This document shows, piece after piece, positions 1-5,364 of a stretch of DNA of 5,693 bases. Below the pieces are notes generated by a model. It was given only the letters and a program-made list of their open reading frames with translations, had not been told where the DNA came from and did no database searches. The DNA comes from Anaerolineaceae bacterium (GTDB lineage Bacteria; Chloroflexota; Anaerolineae; JAAYZQ01), in the NCBI GenBank assembly GCA_012514775.1, contig JAAYZQ010000245.1, positions 1 through 5,693 of the forward strand, given 5' to 3'. Positions within the stretch are counted from its first letter, which is position 1, and every line of letters begins with the position of its first letter. A program made the position numbers and the translations under genes.

Positions 1-67
1 GTTATCCGCGGCGAGCGCTTTGGTCAGTAGCGTGTCCTTTTCGATGGAGACAACAGCCAAAGAACAT

Positions 68-72
68 GAGGT
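68..72 (+). promoter_or_regulatory. Ribosome binding site of the S9 peptidase gene
   Basis: The sequence GAGGT lies six bases before the ATG at 79. This is a normal Shine-Dalgarno position and supports that ATG as the start. The nearby ATG at 66 opens a different frame that stops after a few codons. I see no convincing promoter in the short stretch before it, so transcription may start further left, possibly with an upstream gene. Confidence 0.6.
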
Positions 73-78
73 ACGCCC

Positions 79-1935
79 ATGAACCCTGATTCCTTCCTGG
101 AAGCACTTCTCACCCTGCCGCTGCTGGATGGGCCTGACGTCTCGCCCGACGGCCGGTGGGTGGCCTGGACCTGGTATCGCACCGGCCCGGCCGCCGACGT
201 CTATGCCGCGCCCACCGACGGATCGGCGCCGCCCCTGCGCCTGACCGACACGCCCGACGACACCGTGGTCGCCTCCTGGACGGTCGATAGCCGGGCCGTC
301 CTGGTGGCGCAGGACCACGACGGGGACGAGCGGGCACAGCTCTTTCGCGTCGACCTGGACCGGCCCGGCGAGATGCAGCCCCTCACCGAGGCGGCGCCCC
401 GGTTCTACCTGCGGGGAGGACAACTGCACCCCAACGGCCGCTGGCTGGTCTATGCCGCCAACTGGGACGAGGAGGCGGGTCGCGAGATCGAGGCCACGTG
501 GGTCTATCGCCACGACCTGGAGACGGGCCGGCGCCGGCCCCTGGCCCGGCCCGCGCGGGCCGCCTACTCGGTGCCCGAGCTGAACCACGCCGGCACCCAC
601 GTCCTGTATGCCCGTAAGGACCGCCATCCCGCCGGCCGCCAGGTCTGGCTGGTGGACGTGGAAGGCCGCGACGACCGGGAGATCGTCAACGCCGGCGATG
701 ACCGCAAGGCCTGGGCTTCGTGGCTCCCCGACTCCCGGCGGGCGTTGGTCCTGGCCGAGGCCGAAACCTACCAGCGCGTGGGCCTGTGGGACGTGGACGA
801 GGGCTCCCTGCGCTGGCTGGTGGATGACCCCGAGCGCAACGTGGAGAGCGCCTACGTGCCCCACGGCAGCCGCCACGCCGTCCTCGTGGAGGCCAGGGGC
901 GCCCGCCTGCGCGCCTCTCTCCTCGACCTGGAGAGCGAGCGCGAGACGCCCCTGCCCGACCTGCCGGGCAGCCTGCTCCCCCTGGCGCCGGCCGGCCCAC
1001 CCGGGCGGGGAGGACGCCAGGAATGGGTGGCAGAGGCCTACAGCTCGCGGCAGCCCGCCGACCTGGTGCGCGTTGCCCCCGACGGCGACGGGGCGGGCGA
1101 GGTGGCCAGCCTGACCGGCATCTGGAACCGCACGCCGTTGACCCCCGCCGCGCTGGCGGGGGCCGAAGATTTCCGCTGGCGCGGCGCCGACGGGCTAGAG
1201 ATCCAGGGCTGGCTCTACCGGCCGCGGGGCGAGGACCGGGGCACGGTCGTCTATGTCCACGGCGGGCCCACCTGGCACAGCGAGGACCGCATCAACACCC
1301 AGATCCAGTACCTGGTCTCCCGGGGTTTTACCGTCCTCGACCCCAACTACCGGGGCAGCACCGGCTTCAGCCACTCCTACCGGGAGGCCATCAAGGTCCG
1401 CGGCTGGGGCGGCGACGAGCAGGAGGACATCCGGGCCGGCATCGAGGCCCTCATGGCCGCGGGCATCGCCCAGCCCGGCAAGGTGGGCATCACCGGCACG
1501 TCCTACGGCGGCTACTCGTCGTGGTGGGCCATCACCCACTTCCCGCCCGAGATCGTGGCCGCGGCGGCGCCCATCTGCGGCATGACCGACCTGGTGGTCG
1601 ACTATGAGACGACGCGGCCCGACCTGCGCCCCCTGAGCGAGGAGATGATGGGCGGCTCGCCGGCCCAGGTGCCCGAACGCTACCGCGAGCGCTCGCCCCT
1701 CCACGCCGTGGGGGACATCCGGGGGCGGCTGCTCATCGTCCAGGGGCTGCAGGACCCCAACGTCACGCCCGAGAACGTGCGCGTCGTGCGCCAGGCCCTG
1801 GAGGAGGCCGGCGTGCCCTACGAGCTGCTGGCCTTCGAGGACGAGGGCCACGGCATCGCCCGGCCCGCCAACCAGCGCGTCCTCTACCGCCGCCTGGCCG
1901 ACTTTTTTCAGCAAGCCTTCGCCGTCACGGCGTGA
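79..1935 (+). CDS. S9 family serine peptidase (prolyl oligopeptidase / acylaminoacyl-peptidase type)
   Basis: Predicted cytoplasmic serine peptidase of 618 residues, a usual size for bacterial S9C enzymes, which cleave short peptides or release acylated N-terminal residues. Residues 1 to about 345 look like a beta-propeller built from PD40/WD40-like blades: VSPDGRWVAW (21-30), HPNGRWLVYA (117-126), NHAGTHVLYA (169-178) and LPDSRRALVL (216-225). Residues from about 365 to the end are the alpha/beta-hydrolase domain. Visible there are the oxyanion-loop motif HGGP (394-397), the family signature NYRGSTGF (423-430), the nucleophile elbow GTSYGGY with Ser475, Asp559 in QGLQDPNV, and His591 in EDEGHGI. 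The triad is complete, so an active enzyme is expected. No signal peptide or membrane segment is seen. The start is supported by GAGGT six bases upstream. The stop lies inside the 3' end of the convergent hydrolase gene (11 bp shared). The natural substrate cannot be told from sequence; a dipeptidyl or acylaminoacyl activity are the alternatives. Confidence 0.95.
   Translation: MNPDSFLEALLTLPLLDGPDVSPDGRWVAWTWYRTGPAADVYAAPTDGSAPPLRLTDTPDDTVVASWTVDSRAVLVAQDHDGDERAQLFRVDLDRPGEMQPLTEAAPRFYLRGGQLHPNGRWLVYAANWDEEAGREIEATWVYRHDLETGRRRPLARPARAAYSVPELNHAGTHVLYARKDRHPAGRQVWLVDVEGRDDREIVNAGDDRKAWASWLPDSRRALVLAEAETYQRVGLWDVDEGSLRWLVDDPERNVESAYVPHGSRHAVLVEARGARLRASLLDLESERETPLPDLPGSLLPLAPAGPPGRGGRQEWVAEAYSSRQPADLVRVAPDGDGAGEVASLTGIWNRTPLTPAALAGAEDFRWRGADGLEIQGWLYRPRGEDRGTVVYVHGGPTWHSEDRINTQIQYLVSRGFTVLDPNYRGSTGFSHSYREAIKVRGWGGDEQEDIRAGIEALMAAGIAQPGKVGITGTSYGGYSSWWAITHFPPEIVAAAAPICGMTDLVVDYETTRPDLRPLSEEMMGGSPAQVPERYRERSPLHAVGDIRGRLLIVQGLQDPNVTPENVRVVRQALEEAGVPYELLAFEDEGHGIARPANQRVLYRRLADFFQQAFAVTA
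525..562. repeat. Two adjacent perfect 16-bp palindromes
   Basis: GGGCCGGCGCCGGCCC at 525-540 and CGGCCCGCGCGGGCCG at 547-562 each equal their own reverse complement and are separated by six bases. They lie inside the S9 peptidase gene and encode an Arg/Pro/Ala-rich propeller loop (about residues 149-162). High GC makes such palindromes easier by chance, so a function (mRNA structure, DNA-binding or restriction-methylation targets) is not established. Confidence 0.5.
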
Positions 1936-3607
1936 ACGTGCGATAGTAGTCGCAGCCTGCCAGGTTGGCGCGGCGCGCCCGGCCGCCCAGGACGGTGTCA
2001 AAGCGCAGCCGCTCGGGCAGGCGCTCGTCGTCGCCGACGCGGAACACGGCCTCGGCCAGGGGCACCAGGGGCTGCTCCTCGCCCCAGGGCAAGGCCAGGA
2101 TCAGCCGGTCGCGGCGCAGGACGACGCGAAAGTTGCCCAGCCAGGGGTTGTGGCAGCGATAGTGCCCGGTGTAGGCCCGCCACGCGGCGGGCGGCTCCGG
2201 GGCGGCCTCGCCGGCGCATCCCGGGCGCACAAACAGCTCCGGCCCGCACCAGGCCTCCACCACCTGGCCCTCGCGGCGCGCAAAGCGCAGCAGGTAGCGC
2301 GACAGGGCAGGGTGCGGCGCGTAGAAACAGTCCTCGCCCCGCCGCTCCAGGGCCGCGCGCTGCCCGGCGAGCCGCAGCTCCAGGCCCGCGCCGCCGGCCG
2401 AGACCGCGATCTTGATCTCGTCCCCGATCTCGCTCTCGATCTCGCTCGCGTTCGAGTTCTCTCCCCGGGTCTCCCGCTTGTACGGGCGGTAGATGCCGGC
2501 ATAGGCGCCGGCATCCTCCACCCGCTCCGGCCCGGCCGGGGCAGGGGGCAGGCCGCGGCCCTCGCGGGCCCACCGCACCAGGCGCAGCGCCCGGCGGGCG
2601 ACGGCCATGGGCTCGCCCGGGCCGTTGCACAGCGCCACGGCGCCCAGGTCGCCTTCCAGGTCGGCGGCGATGGCCGCGTAGTAGCCCACCATGCCCCCGC
2701 TGTGGCTGACGATGGTATGCCCGTCCTCGTCGCCCACCTGGAGGCCGTAGCCGTAGAACTCGCCCCGCTCCCCCTCGTCCTCGGGCAGGGGCACCAGCCG
2801 CCCGGCCCACAGCCCGAAGCCCTCCTCGGACAGGAGGCCACGCCCCCGGTTCAGCAGCAGCCGCACGTAGGCCGCCATGTCGGCCGGCGTGGAGGCGATG
2901 CTGCCGTCGGCCGTGCCGGTCTCCAGCCAGGGGGCGGGAGCCAGGGGCAAGGAGCGGTGGAAGGGGCGGTCGTCGAACAGCGACTCGTAACCCACGGCCA
3001 GGCGGCGGCGCGTGTCGTGGGTGATGACCGCCTCGCTGGCGTCCATCCCCAGGGGCCGGAAGATGCGCCCGGCAATGATCTCGTCGTAGGCGAGGCCCAA
3101 CACCTCCTCCAGGATCACGCCCAGGGCCTTGTAGCCCACGTTGCAGTAGTGAAAGAAGGTGCCCGGCGGGGTGGCGGCCACCGTGTCGCGCAGCGACCAG
3201 ACCTCGTAGCGCCCCTCGGTGCTGAAATCCGTGCCCCTCACGATCCCGGCCGTGTGGGTCAGCAGGTGATGAAGGGTGATGAGGTCCATGCCGGCCTGGC
3301 CCTCCAGGCCGGGGGCGGGGGGCACGTGGAACCAGGGAAGGTAGCGCCGGACCGGGCTGTGCAGGTCCACCAGGCCCGCCTCCCGGAGCTGGAGCAGGGC
3401 GATGGCCGTGAAGGACTTGCTGATGGAGCCGATCTCGAAGAGGGTGTCGGGCTCCACCGGGCGGCCGGCAGCCACGTCGGCCAGGCCGTGGGGGGCAACG
3501 TGCAGTAGCGACCGGCCGTCGGTCAGGGCCACGACCATGCCGGGCGTGCCGGCGGCCGCCATCTGCTCCTCGATGAACAGATCCAGGTGCTCGAGCGTTT
3601 TTTGCAT
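1925..3607 (-). CDS. Serine hydrolase, class C beta-lactamase / penicillin-binding-like family, with long C-terminal extension
   Basis: Predicted 560-residue hydrolase of the beta-lactamase-like (AmpC/EstB/D-aminopeptidase) superfamily; members include esterases, peptidases and PBP4*-like proteins. The catalytic domain covers about residues 5-350. It contains the SxxK motif SISK with nucleophile Ser61 and Lys64, the second motif YCN (Tyr154, Asn156), and HSGG (302-305) at the position of the third KTG-like motif. HSG in place of KTG argues for an esterase or peptidase rather than a true beta-lactamase. Residues about 365-560 form a C-terminal extension with two Tyr-Gly-Tyr-like openings, YAGIYRP (369-375) and YTGHYRC (479-485), as in small beta-barrel domains often fused to this family. 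A tetrapeptide repeat (SEIE SEIG DEIK) sits at 388-399. No signal peptide is visible, so it is probably cytoplasmic. The frame stays open to 3871, but I start at the ATG at 3607: GAGGA lies seven bases before it, and the Arg-rich residues upstream do not resemble the family. Substrate unknown. Confidence 0.9.
   Translation of the reverse strand: MQKTLEHLDLFIEEQMAAAGTPGMVVALTDGRSLLHVAPHGLADVAAGRPVEPDTLFEIGSISKSFTAIALLQLREAGLVDLHSPVRRYLPWFHVPPAPGLEGQAGMDLITLHHLLTHTAGIVRGTDFSTEGRYEVWSLRDTVAATPPGTFFHYCNVGYKALGVILEEVLGLAYDEIIAGRIFRPLGMDASEAVITHDTRRRLAVGYESLFDDRPFHRSLPLAPAPWLETGTADGSIASTPADMAAYVRLLLNRGRGLLSEEGFGLWAGRLVPLPEDEGERGEFYGYGLQVGDEDGHTIVSHSGGMVGYYAAIAADLEGDLGAVALCNGPGEPMAVARRALRLVRWAREGRGLPPAPAGPERVEDAGAYAGIYRPYKRETRGENSNASEIESEIGDEIKIAVSAGGAGLELRLAGQRAALERRGEDCFYAPHPALSRYLLRFARREGQVVEAWCGPELFVRPGCAGEAAPEPPAAWRAYTGHYRCHNPWLGNFRVVLRRDRLILALPWGEEQPLVPLAEAVFRVGDDERLPERLRFDTVLGGRARRANLAGCDYYRTFTP
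2414..2449. repeat. 12-bp tandem repeat, three copies, inside the serine hydrolase gene
   Basis: The heptamer GATCTCG recurs at 2414, 2426 and 2438, an exact 12-base period, and the rest of each unit is a related C/T-rich pentamer. A degraded further unit (GTTCGAGTTCTC) follows at 2450-2461. On the coding strand it gives the acidic tetrapeptide repeat SEIE-SEIG-DEIK. Twelve is a multiple of three, so copy-number change would keep the frame. It falls in a linker just after the first C-terminal barrel-like strand and looks less GC-rich than its surroundings. This has the form of a coding minisatellite that grew by slippage. Confidence 0.75.
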
Positions 3608-3614
3608 GGTTACA

Positions 3615-3619
3615 TCCTC
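3615..3619 (-). promoter_or_regulatory. Ribosome binding site deciding the start of the serine hydrolase
   Basis: On the minus strand the sequence GAGGA ends seven bases before the ATG at 3607. This places the start 88 codons inside the longest open frame. The protein then begins MQKTLEHLDLFIEE, a helix that normally precedes the first strand of this hydrolase fold. Confidence 0.65.
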
Positions 3620-3664
3620 AGCGATGAGTTGCGGCCGTCGCCAGGCCGCTTGAGCGCCGGACGG

Positions 3665-3681
3665 GCCGGCAGCGTGCCGGC
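3665..3681. repeat. Perfect 7-bp inverted repeat in the divergent intergenic region
   Basis: GCCGGCA, three bases (GCG), then TGCCGGC. It could fold as a compact hairpin in the 5' leader of the serine hydrolase mRNA or act as an operator for a dimeric regulator. No run of T follows on either strand, so it is not a standard intrinsic terminator. Confidence 0.45.
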
Positions 3682-3727
3682 GTTCGATGAGCCGGTCATT
3701 GCCGCACATGCGACGCGTCCATGTCGC

Positions 3728-3756
3728 TTGCGCCGTATCTGATTCTATGTTAAAAT
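3728..3756 (+). promoter_or_regulatory. Candidate sigma70-like promoter of the MttB-family gene
   Basis: TTGCGC (3728-3733) and TAAAAT (3751-3756) are exactly 17 bases apart. The -10 box matches TATAAT at five of six positions; the -35 box matches only its first three bases. It lies in a short AT-rich island inside GC-rich DNA. A start of transcription near 3763 would give a leader of about 53 bases to the ATG at 3816. Host promoter consensus is unknown, so this is a prediction by pattern only. Confidence 0.4.
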
Positions 3757-3770
3757 GAGCCGAAGTGCAA
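3742..3770 (-). promoter_or_regulatory. Candidate sigma70-like promoter of the serine hydrolase gene
   Basis: Read on the minus strand, TTGCAC (3770-3765) and TAGAAT (3747-3742) are 17 bases apart. The -10 box matches five of six consensus bases. It overlaps the plus-strand promoter candidate almost fully. Transcription would begin near 3735 and run through the inverted repeat at 3665-3681, giving a leader of about 128 bases before the ATG at 3607. Confidence 0.35.
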
Positions 3771-3803
3771 GTCATCGAGGACTCGGCAAGTAGGGGTCCT
3801 GGC

Positions 3804-3809
3804 GGAGAG
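3804..3809 (+). promoter_or_regulatory. Ribosome binding site deciding the start of the MttB-family gene
   Basis: GGAGAG sits six bases before the ATG at 3816. An in-frame GTG at 3765 would add 17 residues, but no Shine-Dalgarno precedes it and the added peptide has no family character. The ATG is therefore preferred. Confidence 0.6.
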
Positions 3810-3815
3810 AATGGC

Positions 3816-5234
3816 ATGACCCATTGGATGGTCCTTACCGCTGGCGAGGTGGAGCGCATCCACCGCGCCACGTTGCGGATTCTGGATGCGACCGGTGTTC
3901 TTCTTACTCAGCCCGAAGCCCGGGAGATTCTCGCCGGGGAGGGAGCCAGGATCCGGGGGGATCGGGTCGAGCTGCCGCCTGAACTGGTCGAGCGCGCCCT
4001 GGCGCGCTGCCCCCAACAGGCTACGATCCGGGGCCGCGGAGGCCAGGCCATTACCCTGGGCGACGGCACGCTGCACTGGCACAACCTGGGGGGCGCCGCC
4101 CAGGTCTACGAGCCGGGCAGCCATTGCCTCCGCCCGGCCACCCTCCAGGACGTGCGCGATGCGACCCGCCTGCTGGATGCCCTGCCCGCAGTCACCTCCA
4201 TCACCCCGTTTTTCACACCCCAGGAGGTGCCGGGCCCGCTCATGTCGTTGTCCATGTACCGCGAAGCCCTGGCCCACACCACCAAGCCGCTCACGGGCCC
4301 CGGCACGCAGACCGCGGCCGAAGTCCGCTACACGGCGCGCATGGCTGCCGCCGCCATGGGCAAGCCGGCCGATGTGTTGAGCCTGGGCATCTCGCCCATC
4401 AGCCCTCTCATCCTGCCCGACGACGTGGCCGAGGCCATGATCGAGACCGCCCGCCTGGGCGTCTCCCTGGCCCCCCTACCCTGCCCCACCGCCGGCGCCA
4501 CGGCCCCCATGTCCATGGCCGGGGCCCTGGCCCAGCAGAATGCCGAGGTGCTGGCGTCCATCGTCCTGGCCCAGTCGGTGCGCCCGGGCCTGCCGGTCGT
4601 CTACTGCGGGCGCCTGGCCATGATGGAGCCGCGGACGGGGGTGTCGGTGTGGGGCGGCGTGGAGCTGGGCCTGGTTTCGGCCGGGACCGTGGCCCTGGCA
4701 CACTTTTACGGGCTGCCGGCCAACGTCTATGGCCTTACCACCAACTCGCACACGCTGGACCTGCAAAACGGCCACGAGCGCGCCCTCAACGCCATCGCCC
4801 CGGCCCTGGCCGGCGCCGACGAGCTGTCGGGCATTGGCGAGATGGCGGCGGGAGTGGCCGGTTCCTACGCCCAGATGGTGTGTGACAACGAGATCGCATC
4901 GACCGTGGGCCGGCTAGTCCGCGGGTTTGCCGTTGACGACGACGCCCTCGCCGTAGAGCTCATCGATCGCGTGTCGCGCGACTCGCACAACTATCTCGAT
5001 CAGAAGCATACCGTGCGCTACCTGCGCGCCGGCGAGCTTCTGTCCACCTGTCTCGCCGAGCGGCGCTCCCACCAGGAGTGGGAGCGGGGCGGCGCGCAGC
5101 TCATGGCCGACCGCGCCCGGGCCGAGGCCGAGCGCCTGTTGGCCGAACACGAGGTGCCGCCCTTGACCGGCGACCAGGAGCGAGAGTTGGACGAGATCAT
5201 GGCCGAAGCGGCGCGAGAGCTCGCGCCCGGTTGA
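3816..5234 (+). CDS. Trimethylamine methyltransferase (MttB) family protein, non-pyrrolysine type
   Basis: Predicted 472-residue cytoplasmic methyltransferase of the MttB superfamily. Family members move a methyl group from a methylated (often quaternary) amine to the cobalt of a corrinoid protein; MtgB, the glycine betaine enzyme, is a known non-pyrrolysine member. The N-terminal helix reads LTAGEVERIHRATLRILDATGV (7-28, in two parts: LTAGEVERIHR and ATLRILDATGV). The strongest family match is the barrel segment with PTAGATAPMSMAGALAQQNAEV near 224-245 (PTAGATAPM, then AGALAQQNAEV). Other matches are LDLQNGHERALNAIAPALAG (314-333), the CDNEI box (356-360), and a charged C-terminal tail, LLAEHEVPPL then ELDEIM. 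The frame has no in-frame TAG, so no pyrrolysine is encoded, unlike archaeal MttB. The substrate is therefore probably not trimethylamine itself; a betaine-like compound is more likely. The ATG is chosen over GTG at 3765 because of GGAGAG upstream. The binding-protein gene follows after 130 bp on the same strand. No corrinoid-protein gene is seen here. Confidence 0.9.
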   Translation: MTHWMVLTAGEVERIHRATLRILDATGVLLTQPEAREILAGEGARIRGDRVELPPELVERALARCPQQATIRGRGGQAITLGDGTLHWHNLGGAAQVYEPGSHCLRPATLQDVRDATRLLDALPAVTSITPFFTPQEVPGPLMSLSMYREALAHTTKPLTGPGTQTAAEVRYTARMAAAAMGKPADVLSLGISPISPLILPDDVAEAMIETARLGVSLAPLPCPTAGATAPMSMAGALAQQNAEVLASIVLAQSVRPGLPVVYCGRLAMMEPRTGVSVWGGVELGLVSAGTVALAHFYGLPANVYGLTTNSHTLDLQNGHERALNAIAPALAGADELSGIGEMAAGVAGSYAQMVCDNEIASTVGRLVRGFAVDDDALAVELIDRVSRDSHNYLDQKHTVRYLRAGELLSTCLAERRSHQEWERGGAQLMADRARAEAERLLAEHEVPPLTGDQERELDEIMAEAARELAPG

Positions 5235-5364
5235 ACCCCACCGAAGGTGGCCCAAACAACAGGCATCGCTGCCGGAGCCACACCAGGAAGGAGGTGAGGG
5301 CGATCGTCGGGAGGCAGTGCCCGTGTCAATCACTTGGCAATTTGACGAATATCAGGAGGAGATC
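5235..5364 (+). other. Spacer between the MttB-family gene and the lipoprotein gene
   Basis: This 130-bp gap has a weak hairpin right after the stop (CCACC, GAA, GGTGG at 5238-5250) with no T run, so I do not call a terminator. It also has AAGGAGGTGA at 5288-5297, a ten-base match to the complement of a typical 16S rRNA 3' end, with no ATG at a normal distance. No convincing -35/-10 pair was found. Co-transcription with the upstream gene is possible. Confidence 0.5.
5354..5359 (+). promoter_or_regulatory. Ribosome binding site of the lipoprotein gene
   Basis: AGGAGG lies five bases before the ATG at 5365. This supports that ATG, which also gives a clean lipoprotein signal peptide, over in-frame GTG codons at 5317 and 5323. 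Confidence 0.75.

Noticed and set aside
1..30. Possible C-terminal end of an upstream gene (VIRGERFGQ then TAG)
   Set aside because: Only nine codons are visible, with no way to confirm coding; another frame runs to a TGA at 80-82 overlapping the next ATG and is equally unproven.
1195..2001. Minus-strand open frame (268 codons) opposite the S9 peptidase gene
   Set aside because: It mirrors the catalytic domain of the peptidase and shows low-complexity Gly/Ala/Val/His composition, a typical shadow.
2150..3508. Long plus-strand open frame (452 codons) opposite the serine hydrolase gene
   Set aside because: It is antisense to a gene with clear catalytic motifs; GC-rich codons make stop-free frames on the opposite strand common, and the product has no recognisable domain.
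3765..3815. GTG at 3765 as start of the MttB-family protein
   Set aside because: No Shine-Dalgarno precedes it, it nearly coincides with the predicted transcription start, and the ATG at 3816 has a well-placed GGAGAG. Leaderless translation from GTG remains a minor possibility.
3750..4277. Minus-strand frame (175 codons) over the start of the MttB-family gene
   Set aside because: No domain is visible and it lies opposite a well-supported gene.
5238..5250. Hairpin after the MttB-family stop as a terminator
   Set aside because: The stem is only five base pairs and no T run follows.
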